From positions 22,300 to 86,299 of IMG/VR virus record IMGVR_UViG_3300018421_000015: a stretch of DNA of 64,000 nt. One strand, written 5' to 3'. The translations under genes were made by a program, and so were the position numbers. This document shows, piece by piece, positions 1 to 7,830 of this stretch. Below the pieces are notes generated by a model that worked only from the letters and a program-made list of their open reading frames with translations, ran no database searches and had not been told where the DNA came from. Position 1 is the first letter of the stretch. Each line of letters starts with the position of its first letter. The DNA is from a virus.

Positions 1-2
1 GC

Positions 3-692
3 TACTCTTGCATTCCTAGTAACAGTAACCAGGATACTAAATGCAGTGTTTGTTCAACTGTTGTTCCTGACCCAACCAAATATTCTGTAAATTCGTATTC
101 TGGCCACTATTTTTGCAATGGATGCTGGATAGTTGCTCCGCCCATAATTAAGAATTCTGAGTCTCATGAACTTCTTAAATGTGCTTGTGGTGAAGAATAT
201 TCTTTTGATGAAATGCAACTATATAAGAATGAACATTTTAACTTTAATTCTTATCCTAGTTCTTTCAATAAAACCCAAACGCATATCTTTAGTCAAGATG
301 ATGGTTATATCATACCTTCTGGTATGGAACCAGATCCTGATGAAGAAGATCCTGATTCTGTAAGCTACTCAGTTATGTATAAAGAAGAAGAACTGTTTGA
401 TAAAATAGTTCAATCTTTCTTTTTAGATTTACCTAATGGAAACTTTTCTTACCATTCAATTTTAGTAAAAACTTTATTCCTTTGTTCCAATTGCAGTGAT
501 CATATTGATGACATTGTAAACAAGCATAAGGCAAAAGATCCCTCTTCTGCTTGGTATCCTCCTCCTATCAGCACATATCTTTTCTTCAAAACTTATTCAG
601 AAGTTTTTGATTACGATAAAGATAAATTCATTTCATACTTAGCTAATTCTAATATTAGCTTTTCTTTTACCTATGGAATAAGTCCATTTTGA
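3..692 (+). CDS. Cys-rich zinc-ribbon-like protein, 5' end outside window
   Basis: The frame is open from the left edge to a TGA at 690-692, so only the C-terminal 229 residues are present. The visible start has paired cysteines (KCSVC, then FCNGCW, then KCACG, later LCSNC), the spacing expected of one or two zinc ribbons. The rest is acidic and aromatic with no recognised domain. The C-x2-C pattern resembles the one in the C-terminal half of the next gene, which suggests related zinc modules in one operon. An internal ATG at 213 exists, but the cysteine-rich coding upstream of it argues that the protein starts outside the window. Function is unknown. Confidence 0.7.
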   Translation, partial: YSCIPSNSNQDTKCSVCSTVVPDPTKYSVNSYSGHYFCNGCWIVAPPIIKNSESHELLKCACGEEYSFDEMQLYKNEHFNFNSYPSSFNKTQTHIFSQDDGYIIPSGMEPDPDEEDPDSVSYSVMYKEEELFDKIVQSFFLDLPNGNFSYHSILVKTLFLCSNCSDHIDDIVNKHKAKDPSSAWYPPPISTYLFFKTYSEVFDYDKDKFISYLANSNISFSFTYGISPF

Positions 693-738
693 GCATTCAG
701 AAACAAGGATCTAATACACTAAATATTATAGGAGTATA

Positions 739-2445
739 ATGTCAACTACAGCCACACAAGAGATCACTCTTGACGATCTCAATCACTTCTGGACTGCCGA
801 AGGACTTCCTGTCTTTTATGCAGACAGAGATGATATTTGCGATATTGTTGAGGGCATGGGATTTAGTATATACTACCTTCTTGCCGATTATCAAAAGAAG
901 GTAAATCCCCCTGCTAACAACAATAAGCATACCAACAACGGTAAGCCGCAAACCCCACCTGCGCCAACCTACACCCATGAAACGCAATGGTTCAAAGTTG
1001 TTAATAACTTTGTTGGCAGAAGTGTTTCCAAATGTGCTCCTTCTCTTCCTGATAATTTTATTTCTGTTGAAGAATTAGCCCATTACAAAATGCCTGCCAT
1101 TCCTCATGTTATTGTTGACAAGCTTGATCAGTTTTTCCGTCTTGTTGACGCTCAGCATGGTACTGAGTCAATTGTAATGCTAACATATGACATTACTAAA
1201 GAGGGCCCTGAAGGCTGGGGTATTCTTGTTCCAGATCAAGAGAACACAGCAGCTCACTGCAATTATGATCCTCACAGTATTGCAGAGATGAAGCCCGATG
1301 ATGTAATGATTGTTGGCTCTGTCCACAGTCATCCTCATATGGCAGCTTACGCATCTGGCACAGATCATGCTGATCAAGCTGACTTTGATGGTATTCACAT
1401 TACTTATGGTTGGCAGAAAAGTGTAAATAACGGAGCTACCCAGTATCACATAGAACTTCAAATGGCTGGTCAAGCTTATACACTTAAGCCTGAAGATGTT
1501 TTTGAAGATTTTGTGATACAAAAAGAGCCCGATCCTGACGTTGTTGAGTGGAGTTCTAAAGTAAAAAAAGAACTCCCCCTGCCAACAAAGGCGGGGGTCT
1601 ACACACCACAGGATCTGTCCGCCCCGCAAATTCTTCTGCAAGCTCCTATCAGTCTTGGTACGGGCCTACCAAAAGCTAACGATTATCAAGACCTTCCTTG
1701 GGTCAAGCACTTGAATAATATTTATTCAAGTTGTGATGTACCTGAAGGTTCTATACTGATTGCAGAAGTCGATGCACAAACTACTCAAAGCCAGTATTGT
1801 CCCTCTTGTGACACTTATCTTGACTACTATTGTATTTACGATGGTTTCTGTGACACTTGTTTTATTCCCATATCTGCTAAAGGTACGTCAAGACAAGAAG
1901 TAATGCAGCTTGCCAACATGTACGCTAAAAGCGTCAACATGTCTAATGACGTACCTGTGTATCTTGTTGGTTATGATTCTTATGAATCTGGTCGCCAGCT
2001 TTTTGTTATGGCTATTTGCGAAACAAGTCTTTTGTCTGAAATTCCTTCTTCAACTTCTTCTACCGATGAAGTTGACGAACAAGATCACGCAAATAGTTTT
2101 GATCCTGACTATCTTATTTGCTGTGGTGTCCACAAAGACGACTACGCATCGTGTTATTGCGATCATCAAATAACATACAATGATTATCTCGATTATGAAG
2201 CTCTTATCCAAACTGAAGATCAGAGCATTTATCTAGATAAAAACGTAAACTGCATTGGATGTGAACACTATTACTCTCCTGTTTGCAGCCAAATGCGTAG
2301 CCTACTTGTTGACTGGATCAAAGATCCCAAGAGCCATGTAGAGTTAATAGTCTCTGGTACAGTCAATAAGATAGATGGTCGTGGCTGTGAACAATTTGAA
2401 CAGTATTACGTACCACTAGATGAAAGTAGTTATTATTATGAGTAA
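739..2445 (+). CDS. JAMM/MPN (JAB) metalloprotease with C-terminal Cys-rich region, likely deubiquitinase-like
   Basis: This 568-aa protein carries the full zinc-metalloprotease signature of JAMM/MPN+ enzymes: a candidate catalytic Glu at 143 (GTESIVML), then H196-S-H198-P with Ser206 and Asp209 following at the usual spacing. Such enzymes cleave isopeptide bonds after ubiquitin-like proteins or trim their C-termini. A Pro/Asn-rich linker lies near residues 55-78. After about residue 345 there are paired cysteines (C354-x2-C357, then CDTC, CCGVH, CIGC) that probably bind zinc. The start is supported by TAGGAG just upstream. The stop overlaps the next gene (E1-like) by 8 bp, implying coupled translation. 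The family call is firm; the substrate, presumably the Ubl at 3203-3454, is inferred from neighbours. Confidence 0.88.
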   Translation: MSTTATQEITLDDLNHFWTAEGLPVFYADRDDICDIVEGMGFSIYYLLADYQKKVNPPANNNKHTNNGKPQTPPAPTYTHETQWFKVVNNFVGRSVSKCAPSLPDNFISVEELAHYKMPAIPHVIVDKLDQFFRLVDAQHGTESIVMLTYDITKEGPEGWGILVPDQENTAAHCNYDPHSIAEMKPDDVMIVGSVHSHPHMAAYASGTDHADQADFDGIHITYGWQKSVNNGATQYHIELQMAGQAYTLKPEDVFEDFVIQKEPDPDVVEWSSKVKKELPLPTKAGVYTPQDLSAPQILLQAPISLGTGLPKANDYQDLPWVKHLNNIYSSCDVPEGSILIAEVDAQTTQSQYCPSCDTYLDYYCIYDGFCDTCFIPISAKGTSRQEVMQLANMYAKSVNMSNDVPVYLVGYDSYESGRQLFVMAICETSLLSEIPSSTSSTDEVDEQDHANSFDPDYLICCGVHKDDYASCYCDHQITYNDYLDYEALIQTEDQSIYLDKNVNCIGCEHYYSPVCSQMRSLLVDWIKDPKSHVELIVSGTVNKIDGRGCEQFEQYYVPLDESSYYYE

Positions 2446-3190
2446 ACGATTTGTAGTTGTAGGCGCTGGCGGTGTTGGTACCTGGCTATGCGCTGGTCTA
2501 GTACGCTTACTTGAGTGGAAGTATCCAGGCTCTGCTCTTATTATTGTAGATGGAGATACTTATGAAGAAAAGAATAAAGAGCGTCAAGACTTTACTAAAA
2601 TTGGAAACAAAGCCGTTGTCAAAGCAGCGGAACTCACTCCGCAATTCCCTAACACAACCATTATACCTGTGCCAAAGTGGGTGGTCGGAGACGACTTTAG
2701 TGGCGTCGCAGACGAAGATTCACCAAAGATAAAGGCCACTGATCTTATCCATGAAAACGACGTTGTTTTTGCGGTTGTTGATAACTTTGCTGCTCGTGCT
2801 ATACTTTTTGATGCCGCAAGGAAGCTCAATAACATTGACGTTTTTACAGGCGGTAATGATGATGAATTGTTTGGTTCTATTTATCATTATCAAAAGCGTG
2901 ATGGATTAGAAATCACTTGTCATCCAGAAGAGTTCCATCCTGAATATCTTAACCCACCAGATAAGAATCCAGGTGAACTCTCTTGTCAAGAACGATCAGA
3001 AATAGAAGGTGGCACTCAGCTACTAGCTACTAACATGGCGGTAGCTGCCTTCATTCTTGGTCGTGTACAAAAAACAATAGTGTCAAATCAAAACCCTGAT
3101 GAGACAGAGGTCTTCTTTGATCTCGGTCTTGGTAAGGCGGAGCCTTTCAATAGGACTCATGCTCATCTTAATGAACCATCATTAGTATAA
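2438..3190 (+). CDS. ThiF/E1-like ubiquitin-activating-family adenylyltransferase
   Basis: This 250-aa Rossmann protein begins with VVGAGGVGTWL, the glycine-rich ATP loop of ThiF/MoeB/E1 enzymes. IIVDGDTYEEKNKERQ follows, with the Asp that binds the ribose and the N-x-x-RQ element that contacts ATP. These enzymes adenylate the C-terminal Gly of a ubiquitin-like protein. A candidate thioester Cys lies in ELSCQERSEIEGGTQ, where PRTRC-type ThiF proteins have theirs. The CxxC zinc knuckles of MoeB are absent. The ATG at 2438 is chosen over an upstream in-frame codon at 2420 because the family fold begins right after it. It sits between the JAMM gene and the Ubl gene, as in ubiquitin-like operons. 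Confidence 0.88.
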   Translation: MSKRFVVVGAGGVGTWLCAGLVRLLEWKYPGSALIIVDGDTYEEKNKERQDFTKIGNKAVVKAAELTPQFPNTTIIPVPKWVVGDDFSGVADEDSPKIKATDLIHENDVVFAVVDNFAARAILFDAARKLNNIDVFTGGNDDELFGSIYHYQKRDGLEITCHPEEFHPEYLNPPDKNPGELSCQERSEIEGGTQLLATNMAVAAFILGRVQKTIVSNQNPDETEVFFDLGLGKAEPFNRTHAHLNEPSLV

Positions 3191-3202
3191 TAGGAGAATA
3201 CA

Positions 3203-3454
3203 GTGGAAGCTACAAGCAACAATTCACAGCCCACCCCTGCAACTGGTATGGCGAATCTTCGCTATGGCGTTTACAATCAGCCAAGCAACATCGCTGGTAA
3301 AACTGTCAAGGAAGTTCGTGATCAGTTCAGCAAGATTTGGGGTATCCCATCTGATGCTGTCGCATACTGCGGCAAGGAAAAGATGGATGAGAACGCCACA
3401 ATCGAGCCTGGTCAGAACATCGAGTTCCATCGCCGTGCTGGCGAGAAGGGCTGA
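3203..3454 (+). CDS. Ubiquitin-like beta-grasp protein (PRTRC protein C / Prok_Ub-like)
   Basis: The protein has 83 aa. It has a GTG start, with AGGAG at 3192-3196 six bases upstream. A disordered N-terminus of about 18 residues precedes a compact domain with the order of a beta-grasp fold: a strand (LRYGVYN), the segment GKTVKEVRDQF as the helix, then AVAYCGKEKMDE, ATIEPGQNIEFHRR. The C-terminus is RAGEKG, so the last residue is Gly but preceded by Lys rather than Gly. From memory, PRTRC system protein C also ends in a GxKG-like tail. It lies directly between E1-like and AAA+ genes. ThiS/MoaD sulfur carriers normally end in GG, so a protein-tagging role is favoured over sulfur transfer. The tag role is inferred. 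Confidence 0.78.
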   Translation: MEATSNNSQPTPATGMANLRYGVYNQPSNIAGKTVKEVRDQFSKIWGIPSDAVAYCGKEKMDENATIEPGQNIEFHRRAGEKG

Positions 3455-3474
3455 GATTTCCTCCAACAGGGAAT

Positions 3475-3510
3475 TTAGGGGGGAGTAGGCTAATACCTGC
3501 TCCCCCCTAA
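3475..3510 (+). terminator. 15-bp hairpin between the Ubl and AAA+ genes
   Basis: The left arm TTAGGGGGGAGTAGG (3475-3489) pairs with 3496-3510 over 15 positions with one G-T wobble and a six-base loop. No U-tract follows, so it is not a textbook intrinsic terminator. It could be a partial terminator or a 3' stabiliser that lets the Ubl be made in excess over the ATPase. Confidence 0.5.
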
Positions 3511-3547
3511 CTAAACTCAAACCCAGATTATTAGATTGGTTATTATT

Positions 3548-5131
3548 ATGATTAACAAAATTAAGCTGGGACTACCGAATCTCTGGTTGCAAGATCCAGA
3601 TTTTATTCGCTCAATCGATATAATAGTTTCGGCGGTTCCTGACCGAAACTATTATTACATCGATAGCATTAAAGGCTTCTGTAAATATGTAGACAATGAG
3701 TGGAAGCCAGTACTCGTACAAAATCCTCGCTCTGACGAAGAAGGCGAAAGCGATTACATAACCACTGACCATCCAGAACTTGCTAACGATTACCTGGATA
3801 ATTCCGATGAGCTCAATGTAACTGTCTTCAAGTTTATTGCCGGTGTCGATGCCGAAAGACTTCAGTACAGAATACCTATGCTGTACGATGCCCTTTCTAG
3901 GTATCGCCAAGCATTTTGGTCAGATTCTAAAACCGATCTTCCTCAACAAGTTATTTACATTAGTCCCCAAGAATGTCCAGAACCTCTAACGCCCTGCTTT
4001 GAAGTTCTGGAAAGTGTTTATCCTAACCTGTCAGAACTTGCAACAGTTCTTACACACATTAAAGACCGTGCTCCTAATTCTTTTGATGAAAACAATATCA
4101 AAGAAATTGCTCGCGCAGGTCTAGGCTTTAGTGAAACCGAATTCATATTTGCATGCCTTAATGTCATCAGCGAAGAAAAAACTTTGACCGCTAAGCATGT
4201 TAATGATATTAAAATGTCTAATATTAAGTCTCGTGGTATTCTTGAAATTATCAACCCCAATATAACCTTCGACAACATTGGTGGTCTTGATAATATTAAA
4301 GATATCATTAGGCGCACTTCAGTTCTTCGCCAAAACCCTCAGCTTTCTGAGGACTACGGCATAACTCCTATCAGAAGAATGCTTATGGTTGGTGTTCCTG
4401 GTACTGGTAAATCAGCAATCTGTCAGGCAACTGCTGCTGAGCTTAATCTTGATCTTGCTCGTACTGGTATTGCACAAGTTATGAACAAGTATATTGGCCA
4501 GTCAGAAGCCAACATGCGCGCTGTATTTCAGCAGATCAAACTCATGAATCCTTTATGCGTTTGGATTGACGAGTTTGGCCGTGATCTTTCAGGTAGTGGA
4601 GACGGTGCCGACAGTGGCACCACTGACCGTGTTCATGGTGAGTTCTTAACAGGTCTTCAAGAACTTCCTGAAGAATCATTCCTTTTGTGCGCAGCTAATG
4701 AGCTTCATTCTCTTAAGCCAGAAATGTTACGCGCAGACCGATTTGACAAGATATTCTTTGTCGGTCTGCCATCACATTCCGAGCGTAGCCATATCTTTAA
4801 GATTCATCTTAGCTCAATCAAAAACCAAGAGTATGATTATGACGCGCTTGCTGAATCTTCTGCCTTTATGACCGGTGCAGAGATAGTTTCTCTTATCAAA
4901 GAAACTAAGTTCTATGTTGTTTCTGAACATGCTCGTCCAATCAATACCAACGATATTCTCCAACGCATTCCTACCATCCGTAATACTATCTGGCGTAAGC
5001 ATCCCGATACTGTTAAAAGCATGTATCAATATGCTCTTGAACAGTGGGATTGGGCCTCGACAGAACAGATGGAAGATGCTAAGATAATTCTTGGTAGAAA
5101 TAAGTCTTCAACTAAACTATCATTTGCGTGA
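3548..5131 (+). CDS. Cdc48/FtsH-type AAA+ ATPase
   Basis: This 527-aa protein has an unrecognised N-terminal region of about 230 residues followed by one classical AAA module. Walker A is GVPGTGKS at 282-289, and Walker B ends in IDE (D341, E342). Sensor 1 and the second region of homology read LLCAANELHSLKPEMLRADRFD, with the arginine-finger Arg residues. The lead-in FDNIGGLDNIKDIIRR is typical of the NSF/Cdc48/proteasomal ATPase group, which unfold or remodel proteins. ATG 3548 is chosen over an in-frame TTG at 3536. Its place after JAMM, E1 and Ubl genes suggests it unfolds Ubl-tagged proteins or disassembles complexes. That partnership is inferred. No linked protease subunit is seen. Confidence 0.88.
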   Translation: MINKIKLGLPNLWLQDPDFIRSIDIIVSAVPDRNYYYIDSIKGFCKYVDNEWKPVLVQNPRSDEEGESDYITTDHPELANDYLDNSDELNVTVFKFIAGVDAERLQYRIPMLYDALSRYRQAFWSDSKTDLPQQVIYISPQECPEPLTPCFEVLESVYPNLSELATVLTHIKDRAPNSFDENNIKEIARAGLGFSETEFIFACLNVISEEKTLTAKHVNDIKMSNIKSRGILEIINPNITFDNIGGLDNIKDIIRRTSVLRQNPQLSEDYGITPIRRMLMVGVPGTGKSAICQATAAELNLDLARTGIAQVMNKYIGQSEANMRAVFQQIKLMNPLCVWIDEFGRDLSGSGDGADSGTTDRVHGEFLTGLQELPEESFLLCAANELHSLKPEMLRADRFDKIFFVGLPSHSERSHIFKIHLSSIKNQEYDYDALAESSAFMTGAEIVSLIKETKFYVVSEHARPINTNDILQRIPTIRNTIWRKHPDTVKSMYQYALEQWDWASTEQMEDAKIILGRNKSSTKLSFA

Positions 5132-5138
5132 GGTGAGC

Positions 5139-5765
5139 ATGTCAGAAATATTAGATAACATTGACGATTTTATGAGTTCTTTAGATGAAGACTCAGTTCC
5201 CGTCAATAAAGATACCAAAGAATATCAAAGCGATCTTTATAAGAAGTGGTTTAGATCTAAATCTCAATCTGGATTCTTAGCTATTCGTCCTTGGTACGAA
5301 GCGCTAAAATTCAAAATTGATATTGGTAAAACTTCTTCTGATGGAAAACTTCTTAGCAGCACAAATGTTTTTGTTGATGCAATCGATTTCGGTGCCTACC
5401 TAAAGAGCATTGTTAGCGGCACCGCACAGAACAACTATCCTGCAAATGCTAAGATGGGTGTTCCAACTCCTGAAGGTTTTGTATCTTACGGAGGTGCCGT
5501 TGTAGATAACAAACCTGTCTCTAGAATATTTAAGGCGCATCACTGGCAATCAAACGATGAATATGATCCTAATTCATTCGTTTGGAAATGTGGTCATTTT
5601 GCTGCTCGCAAGTCTGACTCTGGCGCCTTTATTCCAGACATGAAGCAGCTTATATCAGCTGACATGATCAAGGTTACTCGTCAAGATGTTTGCTCAATAT
5701 CGTACATTGTCGATATGGCAATATCATCTTACGTTGCTAACAATACGGATTGGTACGAAAAATGA
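5139..5765 (+). CDS. Conserved-looking hypothetical protein of the AAA+ operon
   Basis: This 208-aa protein was not recognised. It has an acidic N-terminus, a central segment SGFLAIRPWYEALKFKIDIG and a Gly/Pro-rich middle (MGVPTPEGFVSYGG). ATG 5139 is preferred to an upstream TTG because it follows GAGG at 5130-5133 and starts 7 bp after the ATPase stop. Its last bases form an ATGA overlap with the next gene. Position suggests a partner or substrate adaptor of the ATPase, but no motif supports a specific role. Confidence 0.75.
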   Translation: MSEILDNIDDFMSSLDEDSVPVNKDTKEYQSDLYKKWFRSKSQSGFLAIRPWYEALKFKIDIGKTSSDGKLLSSTNVFVDAIDFGAYLKSIVSGTAQNNYPANAKMGVPTPEGFVSYGGAVVDNKPVSRIFKAHHWQSNDEYDPNSFVWKCGHFAARKSDSGAFIPDMKQLISADMIKVTRQDVCSISYIVDMAISSYVANNTDWYEK

Positions 5766-6145
5766 CAGACATTCCCCAAATTGATGAGGCAACAGTTAAG
5801 GCTGTTATGTCTATTGTTGAAGAAGTAATCGGAAGTGCTGTTGTTAGATTTTCTGAAAAACTTCAAGAATTAGAAAATCGTATTAATTCTATTGATGAGC
5901 AAATTGCTACCTTGATCATTGGTTATGGCGAACAAGCTGTATTCATGGAAGCTCTTGTTGCACAAATGGCTTTTGCTACAGATCAGGAAAGAACTTCTTT
6001 CAACAATTCTCTTACAGAGGCTCGTAAGAAAATGCTGGAGGTGATGCGTGATGCCTCAGCAGCAAACCTGGCCGATGAAGATCCAAACCTTGCCTCAGCC
6101 GTTGAGGACCTGGTTAACCAAAAGCTACTTGACTCAAACGACTGA
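5762..6145 (+). CDS. Small acidic coiled-coil protein
   Basis: This 127-aa protein is mostly helical. Residues about 25-55 (VVRFSEKLQELENRINSIDE) form heptad-like repeats, and a second helix includes TEARKKMLEVMRDA. The ATG overlaps the previous stop as ATGA, so translation is coupled. The 3' part of the gene contains a near-perfect Shine-Dalgarno for a gene in another frame (6051). It may be an oligomerisation or adaptor factor; no family was recognised. Confidence 0.7.
   Translation: MTDIPQIDEATVKAVMSIVEEVIGSAVVRFSEKLQELENRINSIDEQIATLIIGYGEQAVFMEALVAQMAFATDQERTSFNNSLTEARKKMLEVMRDASAANLADEDPNLASAVEDLVNQKLLDSND
6037..6045 (+). promoter_or_regulatory. Strong Shine-Dalgarno inside the upstream gene
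   Basis: GGAGGTGAT is a full match to the anti-SD of 16S rRNA and sits five bases before ATG 6051. It decides the start of the overlapping gene at 6051-6341. Confidence 0.65.
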
Positions 6146-6341
6146 TAGTTCTTGTGTTCTTTGTCTAGAAAAAGATAGCTATTTAATATTAGATAATTTT
6201 TCTTATCTGTCATTAATTTATTCTGCAGTGCATTCAATATATCCAGATGTAACTTCTTTGCATCTTGTTGAATCTCCGTTTGTTGAACTTTTAAAAACAG
6301 GAAAACTATCTCTAGATTCGCTAGAGGTACTAAGAGATTAG
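6051..6341 (+). CDS. Small hypothetical protein overlapping its neighbour by 95 bp
   Basis: This 96-aa protein has its first third in a different frame of the previous gene. The overlap would be suspicious, but the GGAGGTGAT site five bases upstream of ATG 6051 supports this start; a GTG at 6048 is possible. The C-terminal two thirds lie outside the overlap and look protein-like, with a CVLC pair and alternating hydrophobic and acidic residues. No family was recognised. Confidence 0.55.
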   Translation: MPQQQTWPMKIQTLPQPLRTWLTKSYLTQTTDSSCVLCLEKDSYLILDNFSYLSLIYSAVHSIYPDVTSLHLVESPFVELLKTGKLSLDSLEVLRD

Positions 6342-6351
6342 GTGTTTATAA

Positions 6352-6858
6352 ATGGTAATTTCAAAATTCAATGATCTAAATGATTTTATTTCTTACGTGA
6401 ATTCCAAAATTGAAACTCACTTTTTACCTCTTGATGTTCATGCGGATCCTGATCTCTTATTAACTATTCATACATGCGATATGGATTCTAACAATTATAG
6501 TTTTTATTACAAAGGCAGTAAAACTGACCTTAAAAATAATGTTTTTAATGATCTTCTTCCATCTCTAAGAGATTCTCTTTTGCAAGCTCTGATTACCAGA
6601 ATGCACACCATACATTCCCATTATCTTGTTCCTAATATAATTTCTTATTATGATATTTACAATGATCTAGAAAATGACGATGTTGATTACTCTAATTATT
6701 TTTCAGATATTAAATCCGTAATAAGCAAATTAGCTAATGACAATAAATTTTATAGAAAAAATATAGTTGATTTAAATGTAGAGATTGTTGAACTGCGCAA
6801 ACAAAACGCAGACCTACAACAGCAATTGCAAATTAAATCTATTTCTACTTGGGGATAA
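6352..6858 (+). CDS. Hypothetical protein with C-terminal coiled coil
   Basis: This 168-aa acidic, Asn/Tyr/Ser-rich protein ends in a clear coiled coil (about residues 130-160, VEIVELRKQNADLQQQLQ). No domain was recognised. It lies between the AAA+ operon and the pair of E2-like genes on the same strand with little spacing, so it probably belongs to the same transcript. Confidence 0.65.
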   Translation: MVISKFNDLNDFISYVNSKIETHFLPLDVHADPDLLLTIHTCDMDSNNYSFYYKGSKTDLKNNVFNDLLPSLRDSLLQALITRMHTIHSHYLVPNIISYYDIYNDLENDDVDYSNYFSDIKSVISKLANDNKFYRKNIVDLNVEIVELRKQNADLQQQLQIKSISTWG

Positions 6859-6860
6859 TT

Positions 6861-7823
6861 ATGTTTAAATATGATACAAGTTTCGATACAGACGAAACTT
6901 ATTCTATGCGTCAAAGCTCTACCTATAATCAAACCTATTTCACTGCTAACATATTTAGGGATAACCAATCTCTTAATGCAAATTTCTATCTTAACGAAAT
7001 GTCAGAACTTCCTGAAAATGTTTTGATATATGATTATTTTGGTTCTGGAGAAATGTATTATAGTCCCAATGGAATATCTTCTCCTATTGTTTCTGTATCC
7101 AAAAATTCTCTTGATTACATGTACAAGTGGGTTACCGAAACTTCATCCAATGCTAGCGAGTATGCAAATTCGGTATTATTTTTAGATAAAGATTATTCTG
7201 AAATATTAACTACAACATTTTCTCTTGAAATATTTTCTTGCTGGGTTAAGCCAGCATATGGATTTGAGAATTATCTTTTACTTCATTATATGCCCAATCT
7301 TTTTAATTATGAGTTAAACGATAACTCAGTTAACTCTTCTCCTCCTATTTGTTCTCACGTTACATATGTTTCTCCATCCAAAGAGTACATATCAGATCAT
7401 TATCAGTTTGCAAACATGATTGATGGATATCCTTCATGTTCTCATCCTTCTTTTGCTGACAAGCACATGCCTTGTCACTTCTTTGAAAATTTCTCTCTTT
7501 GTCCTATGCATGAATCTAAATCTGAAATTATTACTCAAGTTTCAGTAAATCATGCAAACACAGATAATTCTACTGTATTTTCTGTAAGAAAAATTCATCT
7601 TTCAAATATGGAATATTCTTATTCCGTATTTAACAATACAGAAAATCAAACTGTCTTTAATGTTACTGTTCCACCAGAAACACCTGAGCTAGAAGTTTCT
7701 TCTCATGTAACTCAACTTCTTGAAGAACTTCTTGATTCATACAAAGAAGACACCATTCAAGTTTTACCAGATAGTCTCCAGCCGGAAAGCAAACAACCTT
7801 TTATAGCCTCTGCATTAAGCTGA
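6861..7823 (+). CDS. Hypothetical protein with central Cys/His cluster
   Basis: This 320-aa protein starts at ATG 6861, two bases after the previous stop; an in-frame GTG/TTG-like codon a few residues upstream is less likely. The middle holds a dense Cys/His stretch (PPICSHV, then SCSHPSFADKHMPCHFF, then LCPMHE) that could bind one or two zinc ions. The remainder is Ser/Asn-rich with an acidic C-terminus. It directly precedes the two E2-like genes. A RING-like or other E3-like role would fit the context, but the cysteine spacing matches no zinc-finger class I can name, so this stays a guess. Confidence 0.65.
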   Translation: MFKYDTSFDTDETYSMRQSSTYNQTYFTANIFRDNQSLNANFYLNEMSELPENVLIYDYFGSGEMYYSPNGISSPIVSVSKNSLDYMYKWVTETSSNASEYANSVLFLDKDYSEILTTTFSLEIFSCWVKPAYGFENYLLLHYMPNLFNYELNDNSVNSSPPICSHVTYVSPSKEYISDHYQFANMIDGYPSCSHPSFADKHMPCHFFENFSLCPMHESKSEIITQVSVNHANTDNSTVFSVRKIHLSNMEYSYSVFNNTENQTVFNVTVPPETPELEVSSHVTQLLEELLDSYKEDTIQVLPDSLQPESKQPFIASALS

Positions 7824-7830
7824 GTTAACT

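Noticed and set aside
1180-1641. 153-codon open frame on the minus strand inside the JAMM gene
   Set aside because: It is a shadow of the JAMM coding frame, with no ribosome-binding site and odd composition.
3203-3454. Ubl as a ThiS/MoaD sulfur carrier
   Set aside because: The tail is EKG rather than GG and there is no ThiG or MoaE partner; the JAMM and ATPase neighbours fit protein tagging better. It cannot be fully excluded.
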